Assembly: GCA_003477405.1 (NCBI GenBank)
Contig: QUDE01000003.1
Coordinates: 172,501-236,500 of the forward strand
Direction of reading: 5' to 3'
Length of the DNA: 64,000 nucleotides
Source of the DNA: Ruminococcaceae bacterium AM07-15
Lineage (GTDB): Bacteria > Bacillota > Clostridia > Oscillospirales > Butyricicoccaceae
Position numbers and translations under genes: made by a program. Shown one piece after another: positions 9,018 to 17,065 of the stretch. The notes beneath the pieces were generated by a model, which worked only from the letters and a program-made list of their open reading frames with translations, was not told where the DNA came from and made no database searches. Numbering within the stretch: the first letter of the stretch is position 1; every line of letters starts with the position of its first letter.

Positions 9018-9046
9018 ATTATACCAACAGAAAGCGGCCTTGTCAA
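9018..9046 (-). promoter_or_regulatory. Predicted csp promoter with long 5' leader
   Basis: TTGACA (9041-9046), 17 bases, TATAAT (9018-9023): a consensus promoter. The transcript would start near 9011 and carry a leader of about 130 bases (8882-9011). Long leaders are known to give cold-dependent stability and translation in csp genes; no Y-box-like element was identified here. The rest of the 300-base gap up to 9183 holds nothing further that I can support. Confidence 0.7.
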
Positions 9047-9182
9047 ACAAAACTTTCTCTCTGCATAGCGGGGTTTTTCCCGGGCAAAATACAGTCATTC
9101 CAACCATCGATCTCCCATGAGTGCAGGAATAGTATACGCACTTTCGGAGAAAATACAACTGCCTGCAAAGGAGGTTTTCCAC

Positions 9183-9350
9183 ATGAATGAAAAACAGCGC
9201 GCCAATGGGGCCAAAAAGGTCCCGGTGAAAACGGTCTGCACATCTGCAGGAATGCGAAAAGATCGGGTGCGTCCCTTCACCCACGCGCCTCTCCCCGATG
9301 AGCAAAGCGTTCGGGAAGAGATGCACTGGGTGATGGAAAACCAGAAATAA
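9183..9350 (+). CDS. Small protein, possible DUF3787-type spore surface protein
   Basis: A 55-residue basic protein beginning MNEKQRANG and ending PLPDEQSVREEMHWVMENQK. ATG 9183 is strongly supported by AAAGGAGG eight bases upstream; the frame extends to 9117 but without a ribosome site. The C-terminal pattern (P-x-P-x-E-x-x-V ... W-V-x-E-N-x-K) resembles, from memory, the DUF3787 family of small clostridial proteins that includes a C. difficile spore surface protein. That match is by eye only. It is read in the same direction as the two lipoproteins downstream. Confidence 0.55.
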   Translation: MNEKQRANGAKKVPVKTVCTSAGMRKDRVRPFTHAPLPDEQSVREEMHWVMENQK

Positions 9351-9386
9351 CGCGGCCAGACCGCGAAAGAAAGGATCAATGCTTTT

Positions 9387-9686
9387 ATGAAAAAGAAGCT
9401 GCTTGCGCTGCTGACGGCCTGCGCCATGCTGATGATGGCCTCGGCCTGTTCCAGCAAAAACGACACCAACACCGGCACCGACACCACTCAGGATTCGGTC
9501 CAGGATGACATGAACAACACCGAAAACGATCTGAAGGATGCAGGCGATGATCTGAAAGACGCCGGCAACGATATGGTGGACGAAGGCAAGGACATTCTGG
9601 ACGACGGGAAAGATGTGGTAGACAATGCCATCGAGGAAGGCAAACAGGCCACCGAGAGCAACACCGACAGCGCCCAGAAAAACTAA
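9387..9686 (+). CDS. Acidic lipoprotein
   Basis: A 99-residue predicted lipoprotein: basic start MKKKLLALL, hydrophobic stretch, lipobox ASAC with Cys 21, then SSKNDTNTGTD and an acidic tail. The tail repeats the units DLKDAGDDLKDAGND and VDEGKDILDDGKDV, giving a likely amphipathic, possibly helical structure. No enzyme motif is visible and no function can be assigned. A second lipoprotein with the same ACSSK-x-DT start follows at 9860, so the two may have arisen by duplication. A good terminator follows. Confidence 0.8.
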   Translation: MKKKLLALLTACAMLMMASACSSKNDTNTGTDTTQDSVQDDMNNTENDLKDAGDDLKDAGNDMVDEGKDILDDGKDVVDNAIEEGKQATESNTDSAQKN

Positions 9687-9696
9687 CCGGGCAAAA

Positions 9697-9724
9697 GAAG
9701 GCGGTCTGTACCGCCTTCTTTTTA
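9697..9724 (+). terminator. Intrinsic terminator after the first lipoprotein
   Basis: Perfect 9-base-pair stem GAAGGCGGT / ACCGCCTTC with a CTGT loop, followed by six T. Confidence 0.95.
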
Positions 9725-9859
9725 TGTAACAATTCTTTCATCCTTATTTCATATTTCAGGGGCTTTTTTGTTCATAAATCGCTGGTAAAGTGATAGCATC
9801 CTCAGGGGACGCCCTGAGGAGACACAACCCCTTCAGTGAAGAAAGGATGAGAACACAGC

Positions 9860-10228
9860 ATGAAACGCTTTTTAGCCTTGCTGATGGCTTCCGCACTGCT
9901 TTTGCCGGCAGCGGCCTGTTCCAGCAAGGACGACACCCAGGACACCTCCAGCCAAACCAGTGATACCAGCGATGTGTCCGGCAATGTCTCCGACAATACC
10001 GAAGGCACCGATTCCTCCAGCATCACCGATACCGATGATGATTCCTCCGGCACGGTATCCGACGATCTCAACGATGCAGATGACAGCACAGGCTCTCTGA
10101 GCGATGACAGCTCGTCCGATCTGACGGATGACTCCAGCTCGGATCCCACCGGCACCAACGACACCGGTGATTCCTCGCAAAGCAGTGATTCTTCCTCTAC
10201 CACGGACGACACCACTGTGCAGCCCTAA
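9860..10228 (+). CDS. Ser/Asp/Thr-rich lipoprotein
   Basis: A 122-residue predicted lipoprotein with signal MKRFLALLMASALLL and lipobox AAAC (Cys 20). Everything after the anchor is low-complexity Ser, Asp and Thr, resembling the flexible SD-type stalks of surface proteins; no folded domain is apparent. The anchor region ACSSKDDTQDT copies that of the gene at 9387. Function unknown. AAAGGA lies about twelve bases before ATG 9860. Confidence 0.75.
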   Translation: MKRFLALLMASALLLPAAACSSKDDTQDTSSQTSDTSDVSGNVSDNTEGTDSSSITDTDDDSSGTVSDDLNDADDSTGSLSDDSSSDLTDDSSSDPTGTNDTGDSSQSSDSSSTTDDTTVQP

Positions 10229-10244
10229 CCTATCGCTTTCTCCC

Positions 10245-10275
10245 GACAGGGTCTTTCCCTGTGAAAGACCCTGTC
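10245..10275 (+). terminator. Hairpin after the second lipoprotein
   Basis: Perfect 13-base-pair stem (GACAGGGTCTTTC paired with GAAAGACCCTGTC) with a five-base loop. The following bases are pyrimidine-rich but not a clean T run, so it may be a weak terminator or an mRNA 3' stabiliser. Confidence 0.6.
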
Positions 10276-10304
10276 CATTCCCTCTTTATACCTCTCTTTT
10301 CAAA

Positions 10305-10558
10305 AGCAAGAGCCGCCCTTCGGGGCGGCTCTTGCTGCGCGTGTCGAAAAAGTGGCTTAGGCCACTTTTTCGAGTTTTTGCAAGGGGCTGCATGCACGCC
10401 TTCGGCGCACACTGGCCCCTTGATAGGTGCAAAAAGCCACGCACAGGTCGCGGCTTTTTGTGGATTGATGAAGGGTAGGGCAAACGATCTTTTTCGTTAT
10501 ATAGGTTTCTCGACAGACTGAAGAAAGAGCCGTCACTTCACAGGAGCGGCTCTTTCTT
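10305..10558. repeat. Structured intergenic repeat, copy 1
   Basis: About 250 bases with five hairpins: 10305-10336 (14 pairs, TTCG loop), 10344-10373 (13 pairs), 10381-10422, 10429-10461 and 10521-10558 followed by T. The same order, spacing and core sequence (TGCAAGGGGCTGCATGCACG) recur at 19138-19382. Stems keep pairing while their sequences differ between copies. The first arm AAGAGCCGC can also pair with GCGGCTCTT at the far end, closing the element. The last hairpin doubles as terminator for trpS on the minus strand. Coding strand of any RNA is undetermined. Small open frames inside are not credible genes. Confidence 0.85.
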
Positions 10559-10563
10559 TTTTA

Positions 10564-11658
10564 TCAGCGGTTTCCGTTCTCATATTTATCCATATGGGCT
10601 TTGATCAGTCCCTCATCCTGAAAATAGTCGATCCGCATGGCCCGCTTCACCTGATCCACCGTGGCCCCGGCGGTGTTCCGGGCCTTCTGGCTGCCCTCTT
10701 TCAGAATCTGATACACCGCCCCGATATCCTTTTCGTATTCCTTCCGCCGCCGGCGGATGGGCTCCAGCTCCTGCTGCAAGATCCGGTTGAGGAACCGTTT
10801 GATCTTCACATCGCCCAGCCCGCCTTTCTGATAATGGGCTTTCAGCTGCTCCAGGCTCTCATACTCCGGCAGAAATTCCGGAAAATGCTCTGGGCGGCAA
10901 AAAGCATCCAGATAGGTAAAGACCGTATTGCCCTCAATATGTCCCGGGTCCGATACTTTCACATGCAAGGGGTCGGTGTACATATTCATGATCTTTTCCT
11001 CCACCACCTGGGGCGGATCGGCCAGGTAGATGCAGTTGCCCAGGGATTTGCTCATCTTGGCCTTGCCATCGGTACCCGGCAGCCGCTGATAAACGCTGTT
11101 TTCCTCCAAAAGGGCCTCCGGCTCTGTGAGGATGGGCTGATAGATGGCATTGAACCGGCGTACAATTTCCCGCGTCTGCTCCAGCATGGGCAGCTGATCC
11201 TGTCCCACCGGCACATCGGTGGCGTGGAAAGCGGTAATGTCCGCTGCCTGACTCACTGGATAACAGAGAAAACCTGCCGGTATATTGGCTTCAAAATTCC
11301 GCAGCTGAATCTCGGCCTTTACCGTAGGGTTGCGATAAAGCCGCGAAACACTGACCAGATTCAGATAGTAAAATGTCAGCTCGGTCAGTTCTGGGATCTG
11401 GGACTGCACGAACAAAGTGGAAACCCGGGGGTCCAGTCCGGCGGACAAATAGTCCAGCGCCACTTCAATGATGTTCTGCCGGATTTTTTCTGGATCGTCA
11501 AAATTGTCTGTCAGCGCCTGGGCATCGGCGATCATAATAAAGATCTTGTCATACTCCCCGGAATCCTGAAGGATCACCCGCCGGTGCAGAGAACCTACAT
11601 AATGACCCAAATGCAACCGGCCGGTGGGTCTGTCCCCCGTCAAAATGATTTTGCTCAT
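10564..11658 (-). CDS. trpS: Tryptophanyl-tRNA synthetase
   Basis: Class I synthetase that charges tRNA-Trp. The 364-residue chain carries the HIGH-type motif HLGHY at residues 16-20 and KMSKS at 201-205, plus [14 protein letters not shown] typical of TrpS. ATG 11658 is chosen because AAGGAG lies eight bases upstream; the ATG two codons earlier is too close to that site, and a longer frame to 11763 would run into the leader terminator. A tryptophan T-box controls it. Gene is complete; it ends at the terminator hairpin of the repeat element. Confidence 0.97.
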   Translation of the reverse strand: MSKIILTGDRPTGRLHLGHYVGSLHRRVILQDSGEYDKIFIMIADAQALTDNFDDPEKIRQNIIEVALDYLSAGLDPRVSTLFVQSQIPELTELTFYYLNLVSVSRLYRNPTVKAEIQLRNFEANIPAGFLCYPVSQAADITAFHATDVPVGQDQLPMLEQTREIVRRFNAIYQPILTEPEALLEENSVYQRLPGTDGKAKMSKSLGNCIYLADPPQVVEEKIMNMYTDPLHVKVSDPGHIEGNTVFTYLDAFCRPEHFPEFLPEYESLEQLKAHYQKGGLGDVKIKRFLNRILQQELEPIRRRRKEYEKDIGAVYQILKEGSQKARNTAGATVDQVKRAMRIDYFQDEGLIKAHMDKYENGNR

Positions 11659-11702
11659 TTCCATCGCTCCTTTTTCTGTGTTTTCTGCCAGAGGAACGAA
11701 AA

Positions 11703-11970
11703 AACGCCCTTGACAGAGTGATGTTCTGTCAAGGGCGAATAAAAATCTTATCCGCGGTGCCACCTTGATTCATAGGAGACCCTATGCACTTTGCAGGATA
11801 CCAACATATCCCCGGCAACTGACGGATGCCTTCCCGTCGCAGAATACTCTGGAACAGATCGGTCCCATTTGACTGCGCCCTCAGCGGTCCATTTGACAAC
11901 TTGTTTCTCACCCGGCTCTCAGCTCCCCAGGCTCTCTGTAAAGGCATCATTGCCGTTATCTCCGCTTCAA
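11703..11970 (-). promoter_or_regulatory. Tryptophan T-box leader of trpS
   Basis: On the minus strand the leader shows the T-box sequence AAGGTGGCACCGCG (11753-11766), which forms the antiterminator and pairs with the tRNA CCA end, and a terminator hairpin CGCCCTTGACAGA / TCTGTCAAGGGCG followed by T (11703-11738). Stem I carries GAGAGCC and CTGAGAG elements. The codon just before ACCGCTGAG is TGG (11889-11891), the expected specifier position, so the leader senses uncharged tRNA-Trp. Low charging would permit trpS transcription. No other gene shares this leader. Confidence 0.93.
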
Positions 11971-11997
11971 CGGTTTCGTTATTTTGTTTTCTTTTTC

Positions 11998-12026
11998 AGC
12001 ATAGTCCCGTTTTCCCGCTTTGTCAA
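11998..12026 (-). promoter_or_regulatory. Promoter of the trpS T-box transcript
   Basis: TTGACA (12021-12026), 17-base spacer, TATGCT (11998-12003). It lies between the end of the ABC permease gene and the T-box leader. Confidence 0.75.
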
Positions 12027-12046
12027 CTCAAAAAGAGATCTATTTT

Positions 12047-13639
12047 TCAAAGCTGTTCGTACTCTTTCGCGCCTTTTGTCAGAAGGAGCCGCCAAAGCAG
12101 GATGCATCCCAATGCCAGCAGCGCCAAAGCACAAAAACAATAAATGTGGTAGCTCATCACCTTCCGGGCCAGGAACCAATAGCAAAGACCCAACGCCAGT
12201 ATGGCCCCCATACCGCCAAAGCTGGCCGCCATCACGCTGGCGCTCTGCTTCACCACGGCGTTTTCGCTGGTGTAATCCAGCCGGGGCCACAGCAGATTGG
12301 CATACAGGCCAAACAAAGCAATCAGCAGCCCCAGCAAACTGGGCAGCAGGAAAAGCAGCACCAGATCCAAAGGCGAAAGCCCTGCGGAAAAGGCCAGAAT
12401 GATCACGCTGATCGCCACAGCGGGCAGGAGCAGGATCATGTTGACTGCCAGCTTCCCTAAGAACACATCCCGGGGGGACAGAGGGCTGCTGCGCAGCACC
12501 CACAGCCGGTCCCCTTCCAGAGAAATGCTTGGGGATGTGGTGCAGGTAGTGGCGGCACAGAAGCACATCGCCGCCATCAGCGCCGGTGCAATCAGCTCCT
12601 GAATCTGGGGAACCGCCCCCAAAGCCTGCAAAGCATCGGTGCCCTTCCAGGCCACCATCGCCGCCATGGCCACCATCAGCAAAGCGCCGATGCCGCAGTT
12701 GAACAGATAAGTGGGCATGGACAAAAGCCGGGCGCCCTCTTTGCGGCACACCGCCATCCAGGGACGGCTGACCCGCAAAGGCTTCTTCCGATAAACCGCC
12801 TTGACGCCGGATGTGCTCCGCAGATCCAAAAATCCCTTTTGCACCAGCCACAGAAATACACCGGCCGGCAAGACTCCCCACAGCACCGCCTGGAAGAAGG
12901 AAGAAAGAGACCCCTGCTCCAAGGCAATGGCAAAATGATAAAAGGGCGGCATGGCCTTGCGGAACACATGGGACAGCTCCTCCCCCCGCTGAATCAGCAG
13001 GGTGATATAGCTGTTGAGATTCATGCAGAAATAAAGATAGACCAGAAATGCAGCAGTGGTGAGCACCAGCATGATGATGTTCTTGCCCCGGCCCAGAAGC
13101 CGCCCCACCTGAGCCAGCAGATACCCCACGGCCCCGGCCAGGGACAGCGGAAGCAGCGGCAGCGCCAGAAGAAGCACCAGAAGCATGGGATAGAAGGACA
13201 GTCCCGGCCGCACAAGATAGCAATAGACGCCCACGGTAGGGATCATCACCAAGGCGTTATAGGCATATTCCAGCACCAACAGGCTGAGCAGCCGGCTGGC
13301 GGCAATCTGCAGCGGCGTCACCGGCAAAGACAGCAGCAGATCCCCGTCTTTGGCCTGGAAGATCTGGGACTGCATGCTGAACACCGTGAGAATAAAGCAA
13401 AGAGCAGCGGAAGAAAAAGCTCCCACGGCCAGCGCCATCCAGGACAAACCCAAAGGCTCCAGGCTGGACACCAGCCCGGCGGTCATGGCGCCGAACAGGG
13501 CCATCATCACTCCCACCACATAAAGGAACAAAAAGCCCATGAGGATTTTCCGCCCCAAAGAGGCTTTCTTTCCCCGGCGCCCGGGGGCATGCAGCGCCCC
13601 TCTCAGCTTGATGGCCAGCAATATTTTAAGATTTCTCAT
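12047..13639 (-). CDS. ABC exporter permease (putative ABC exporter family)
   Basis: A 530-residue integral membrane protein with about twelve hydrophobic segments and a cytoplasmic loop around residues 290-330. The phrase SLEGDRLWVLRSSPLSPRDVFLGK near residue 390 is characteristic of large single-chain permeases that pair with a YtrB/YxlF-like ATPase. The adjacent ATPase gene overlaps its start by 14 bases, so the two form a transporter. Cargo is unknown; it may be a drug, peptide or lipid. The N-terminal basic segment GRRGKKASLGRK faces the cytosol. Confidence 0.85.
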   Translation of the reverse strand: MRNLKILLAIKLRGALHAPGRRGKKASLGRKILMGFLFLYVVGVMMALFGAMTAGLVSSLEPLGLSWMALAVGAFSSAALCFILTVFSMQSQIFQAKDGDLLLSLPVTPLQIAASRLLSLLVLEYAYNALVMIPTVGVYCYLVRPGLSFYPMLLVLLLALPLLPLSLAGAVGYLLAQVGRLLGRGKNIIMLVLTTAAFLVYLYFCMNLNSYITLLIQRGEELSHVFRKAMPPFYHFAIALEQGSLSSFFQAVLWGVLPAGVFLWLVQKGFLDLRSTSGVKAVYRKKPLRVSRPWMAVCRKEGARLLSMPTYLFNCGIGALLMVAMAAMVAWKGTDALQALGAVPQIQELIAPALMAAMCFCAATTCTTSPSISLEGDRLWVLRSSPLSPRDVFLGKLAVNMILLLPAVAISVIILAFSAGLSPLDLVLLFLLPSLLGLLIALFGLYANLLWPRLDYTSENAVVKQSASVMAASFGGMGAILALGLCYWFLARKVMSYHIYCFCALALLALGCILLWRLLLTKGAKEYEQL

Positions 13640-14342
13640 CGTCCACCAGCTCCAAAAATACCTGTTCCAGGGATTCGTCCCCTTTCACTTCTTCCATGGT
13701 ACCGCAGGCGGCCAGCTTGCCTTCTTTGACGATGGCCACCTTGTGGCACAGCTTTTCCGCCACTTCCAGCACATGGGTGGAAAAGAAGATGGCGCCGCCC
13801 TTTTGGCAGATATCCGCCATGATCATCTTCAGATCGTGGGCGGCCTTGGGGTCCAGCCCCACAAAGGGCTCATCCATCAAAAGCAGCTTGGGCTCATGGA
13901 TCAGCGCACCGATCAGGGCCAGCTTCTGCTTCATGCCGTGGGAATAGGTGCTCACTGTGCTGCCCAGATCCCCGGTAAGGCCGAACAGATCTCCGTATTT
14001 GCCAATCCGCTCTTCCCGCTCCCGTTTGGGGACCTGGAAAATATCAGCGATAAAATTCAGATACTGAATCCCTGACAAAAACTCATACAGATCCGGATTG
14101 TCCGGAATATAGGCCATCCGTTTTTTGCATTCCAGAGGGTTTTCCCGCACCGAAATGCCGTCCACCCGGATCTCTCCCTTCTGAAAGGGCAAAATGCCGG
14201 CCACCGCCTTGATGGTGGTGGTTTTTCCGGCTCCGTTGTGGCCGATGAACCCGAAGATCTCCCCGGAGCGGATCTCCAGGGACAAATCGTTCACCGCGAT
14301 TTTGTTGCCATATTCTTTGGTAAAATGCTCAATCTGCAACAT
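13626..14342 (-). CDS. ABC transporter ATP-binding protein
   Basis: A 238-residue ATPase with Walker A GHNGAGKTT (residues 34-42), signature YSHGMKQ, Walker B LLLMDEP and the switch histidine in FFSTHVLEVAE. It belongs to the ABC-2 exporter type with one ATPase gene working as homodimer. It overlaps the permease gene downstream and lies three bases after the ABC-F gene, so all three are probably one transcript. Confidence 0.93.
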   Translation of the reverse strand: MLQIEHFTKEYGNKIAVNDLSLEIRSGEIFGFIGHNGAGKTTTIKAVAGILPFQKGEIRVDGISVRENPLECKKRMAYIPDNPDLYEFLSGIQYLNFIADIFQVPKREREERIGKYGDLFGLTGDLGSTVSTYSHGMKQKLALIGALIHEPKLLLMDEPFVGLDPKAAHDLKMIMADICQKGGAIFFSTHVLEVAEKLCHKVAIVKEGKLAACGTMEEVKGDESLEQVFLELVDDEKS

Positions 14343-14345
14343 GGT

Positions 14346-16247
14346 TTATTCCTCCGCCAAAAGCGCAAGCTCCTCCTGCTTTTCATAAAGCTCCAGAAGC
14401 TCGTTTTCCGCCTCTTCCTTTTCCTCGTACAAAGCGGCCAGGCGCACATGGTCGCTGCCGCACTCTTCCATTTCCCCTTCCAGCTCTTCCAGCCGTTTTT
14501 CCAAGGCCCCGATGCGCTTTTCCACTTCCCGGCGCATTTTCCGGCTTTCCCGGGTCTCTTTTCCTCCGCTGCGGCTCTTTTCCTTTTTCTCCGCCTTCTC
14601 CGGCTTTTCTGTTTTTTCCGGGATCATGCTCTGCATCTGGGCCTGCTGCCGCTTCCTGGCCTGCTGGTATTCCTCGTAAGTGCCGATATAATCCTGGATC
14701 TCTCCATTTTCAAAGGCCCAGATCCGGGTGGCGAACCGGTTGATGAAATACCGGTCATGGGAAACGAAAATCATGGTTTCGCTGAAATCGTCGATGGCAT
14801 CCTCGATCCATTCCTTTGTGAGGATATCCAGGTGGTTGGTCGGTTCGTCCAGAAACAGGGTATTGATCTCACTGTTCATAAAGATACACAGCTTCAGCCG
14901 GGCTTTTTCCCCACCGGAGAGCACCGACACTTCCTTGAACACCGTCTCCCCCTGAAAGCCATAGGCCGCCAGCCGATCCCGGCTGTCCTGCACATCCAGG
15001 TTGGTCTCATAGAGCATGGTATCCAGGATGTTCCGCTCCGGATGGGCAAACTCCACCACCTGGGGCAGATACCCCACCCGCAGCCCGGCCCCTTCGTAGA
15101 TCCGGCCGGCAAAGGGAGGCAGCTTGCCCAGAAGAGTGCTGACCAGGGTAGTTTTGCCGCAGCCATTGTCCCCGATCACCGCCACCCGTTCGCCCCGGAG
15201 GATGATCTTGTCCAAGGGCTGGTGGAAGGGATGGTCATAGCCCGCCTGCAGGCCGGAGAGCTGATAGACCTCATCCCCCGAACGGCCCGCTTCCTTGAAG
15301 CGGTTTTTCATCTTGTGTTCCTGGCGAATGGTCTTGACCCGCTCAATCCGCTGGAGACGGCGCTCCATGGCAAAGGCCCGCTTCATCAGCTTGGCGTTGC
15401 CCATGCCCCAGCCCTTCATCCGCTCCACGGTAAAGCTGAGACGGGCAATCTCCTTGTCCTGGCGGCGTTTGGCGGCTTCCAGCTGCTCCATCAGCTCCTG
15501 CTTTTTATCCACATAATAGCTATAATTGCCGGGATAAACCGTCAGTTTTCCCTCCTGGATCTCAAAAATCTTCTGGGCCACCCGGTCGAGGAAATACCGG
15601 TCGTGGGAGATGATGAGCACGGCCCCCTTGAAGGAATTGAGGTATTCCTCCAGCCACTCAATGGAATGGAGATCCAGGTGGTTGGTGGGCTCGTCCAGAA
15701 GCAGGATATCGGTTTCCATCAAAATGACCCGGGCCAGGTTGACTCTTGTCTTTTCCCCGCCGGACAGACTCATGAAGGACCGTTCCTGCATTTCGGGAGG
15801 AATGTCCAGGCCATTTGTCATCCGGTTGTATTTGACCTCCAGCTCATAGCCCCCGGCGGTCTCAAAGGCGGTTTGCAGCCGGGCATACTGATCCAGCTCC
15901 TGAGGAGTGGCTGTGCCTTCGGCCATGCGCCCTTCCAGCTGCCGCAGCTTTTCCCCCATATTCAGGATATCCTCAAAGGCCTGCATGAGCACCTGACGCA
16001 CGGTGACCTCAGGCGAATATTCCGGCAGCTGATCCAAAAGGGCGATCCGGGCCCCATCCCGGATGTTCACTTCGCCGGTGTCGTAGCCCTCTTTGCCCAT
16101 GAGAATATTGAACAGGGTGGTTTTGCCGCAGCCATTGGGGCCTACGATGCCCACCCGCTGGCCGGAGTACAGCTCAAAGGAAATGTCCTCCAAAAGATGA
16201 AAATCGCTGTAATATTTGTTCAGTTGATTGACTGTGATCTCTGCCAT
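14346..16247 (-). CDS. ABC-F family ATPase (ribosome-associated)
   Basis: A 633-residue soluble protein with two ABC domains and no membrane part. Walker A motifs are GPNGCGKTT near residue 40 and GDNGCGKTT near 360; signatures are SLSGGEKTR and VLSGGEKAR; both have LLLDEPTNHLD or LFLDEPTNHLD. The linker between domains (about 235-300) is charged and helical, as needed to reach the ribosomal E site. A charged Lys/Glu coiled-coil tail (about 535-630) is of the YdiF/Uup type. ABC-F proteins relieve ribosome stalling or give antibiotic protection; which role applies here is unknown. GGAGG precedes ATG 16247. Confidence 0.92.
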   Translation of the reverse strand: MAEITVNQLNKYYSDFHLLEDISFELYSGQRVGIVGPNGCGKTTLFNILMGKEGYDTGEVNIRDGARIALLDQLPEYSPEVTVRQVLMQAFEDILNMGEKLRQLEGRMAEGTATPQELDQYARLQTAFETAGGYELEVKYNRMTNGLDIPPEMQERSFMSLSGGEKTRVNLARVILMETDILLLDEPTNHLDLHSIEWLEEYLNSFKGAVLIISHDRYFLDRVAQKIFEIQEGKLTVYPGNYSYYVDKKQELMEQLEAAKRRQDKEIARLSFTVERMKGWGMGNAKLMKRAFAMERRLQRIERVKTIRQEHKMKNRFKEAGRSGDEVYQLSGLQAGYDHPFHQPLDKIILRGERVAVIGDNGCGKTTLVSTLLGKLPPFAGRIYEGAGLRVGYLPQVVEFAHPERNILDTMLYETNLDVQDSRDRLAAYGFQGETVFKEVSVLSGGEKARLKLCIFMNSEINTLFLDEPTNHLDILTKEWIEDAIDDFSETMIFVSHDRYFINRFATRIWAFENGEIQDYIGTYEEYQQARKRQQAQMQSMIPEKTEKPEKAEKKEKSRSGGKETRESRKMRREVEKRIGALEKRLEELEGEMEECGSDHVRLAALYEEKEEAENELLELYEKQEELALLAEE

Positions 16248-16271
16248 AGCATTTCCTCCATAATCAGAGAC

Positions 16272-16301
16272 ATTATACGCTGTTTTACAGTATTAAGTCA
16301 A
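16272..16301 (-). promoter_or_regulatory. Promoter of the ABC-F/ABC exporter unit
   Basis: TTGACT (16296-16301), 18-base spacer, TATAAT (16272-16277). The -35 overlaps the final codons of the upstream ribbon-helix-helix gene. Confidence 0.6.
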
Positions 16302-16478
16302 TTCCTTACCGCCTTCTCCCTCCTTCTTCTGGGAAGACTCCCCCAGGCCCAGGCGAATCAGACTGCGAAAGACCTCCGCCTGAGAATGCTGTGGAAACTG
16401 TTTTTCTTTGATCTGCCAGACCTGCTGCTGCAAATCGGGAGACAGGGAAAAGACCAATTTCTTTTTTTCTTTCTTCAT
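16293..16478 (-). CDS. Small ribbon-helix-helix-like regulator
   Basis: A 61-residue basic protein: MKKEKKKLVFSLSPDLQQQVWQ followed by a helix-turn-helix-like pair ending SQAEVFRSLIRLGL. The beta strand KLVFSL and the two following helices fit the CopG/Arc ribbon-helix-helix fold, as in the divergent gene at 16608. ATG 16478 has GAAGGG upstream. The divergent promoters and repeated GTTCTGAAC boxes between the two genes suggest auto- or cross-regulation. No toxin partner gene is next to it. Confidence 0.6.
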   Translation of the reverse strand: MKKEKKKLVFSLSPDLQQQVWQIKEKQFPQHSQAEVFRSLIRLGLGESSQKKEGEGGKELT

Positions 16479-16495
16479 GGCGATCCCTTCTCTAT

Positions 16496-16586
16496 GGTTC
16501 TGAACTTCTGAACCTCTGTATTATAGTGCATATGTTCTGAACTTGTCAACCCTCTGCTTGACAGAACCTATGAACCTTTGTATCAT
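16496..16586. promoter_or_regulatory. Divergent promoters with shared TTCTGAAC operators
   Basis: Minus-strand promoter: TTGACA 16544-16549, 18 bases, TATAAT 16520-16525. Plus-strand promoter: TTGACA 16558-16563, 17 bases, TATCAT 16581-16586. A near-perfect palindrome GGTTCTGAACTTCTGAACC (16496-16514) and further GTTCTGAAC and GAACCT boxes (16534-16543, 16564-16577) overlap both promoters. They are the likely binding sites of the two flanking ribbon-helix-helix proteins. Confidence 0.7.
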
Positions 16587-16607
16587 AAAATCCAAGGAGG
16601 GAATGCC

Positions 16608-16784
16608 ATGCCCACAGAAAAACCCCGTTATACCGTCATCGTGGATCAGGAGCTTTTGCGCCGGATCGACGATTTCCGTTTTGAAAACCGCTACCCCAGC
16701 CGTTCCGCCGCCACCCAGGAACTGATCCGCCGGGGCCTGGAACAGCTGGAAAAGGAAAAAGAAGAACAAAAACACAACGATTGA
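16608..16784 (+). CDS. Ribbon-helix-helix (CopG/MetJ-Arc type) regulator
   Basis: A 58-residue protein: RYTVIVDQELLRRIDDFRFENRYPSRSAATQELIRRGLEQLEKE. This is a standard ribbon-helix-helix pattern: a beta strand that enters the DNA major groove, then helix, R-S-A-A-x-x-E-L-I-R-R-G, and a charged tail. ATG 16608 has AAGGAGG seven bases upstream; the frame extends to 16578 without a ribosome site. Probably a dimeric repressor of the divergent promoters. Confidence 0.8.
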   Translation: MPTEKPRYTVIVDQELLRRIDDFRFENRYPSRSAATQELIRRGLEQLEKEKEEQKHND

Positions 16785-16811
16785 CTCTCCATTTTTCAGG
16801 AGGTGCCTTGG

Positions 16812-17039
16812 ATGAAAAAAGTGATCTTTGGTTCGGCGTTGTTTGCTTCCGGTTTTTTCAGCGTTGCTTTGCTTCTGGCCGGAACGCTGTCTACCGAATT
16901 GACCAATGATTCCGCCCGCTCCCTGGCTCTTTGGCGGCTTTCTTATGTGGGGCTGATGCCATTTTTTTATTTGTCCATCGCTCTGGCCGCTATCGGCTTG
17001 CTCCTGGCCCTATGGGGACTGCTGGAACCAAAAAAATAA
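16812..17039 (+). CDS. Small two-helix membrane protein
   Basis: A 75-residue protein with two hydrophobic segments (about residues 5-27 and 47-70) joined by a polar loop STELTNDSARSLALWR. I do not recognise a family. ATG 16812 has AGGAGG eight bases upstream and follows the ribbon-helix-helix gene by 27 bases, so the two are likely co-transcribed and the regulator may control this membrane protein. A terminator follows immediately. Confidence 0.7.
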   Translation: MKKVIFGSALFASGFFSVALLLAGTLSTELTNDSARSLALWRLSYVGLMPFFYLSIALAAIGLLLALWGLLEPKK

Positions 17040-17065
17040 AGGCCCATGGGGGCCTTTATTTTTTT
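17038..17065. terminator. Bidirectional terminator
   Basis: Stem AAAGGCC / GGCCTTT (17038-17057) with extra GC pairs in the loop, then a T run to 17065. It ends the plus-strand gene pair. The stop of the minus-strand DUF6512 gene lies inside the T run. Confidence 0.85.

Noticed and set aside
10230..10521. Several short frames inside the repeat element
   Set aside because: They overlap on both strands within strong hairpins, and the same translated words recur only because the DNA element recurs.
14238..16511. 757-codon plus-strand open frame
   Set aside because: Antisense to the ABC-F gene. A shadow of its biased codons.
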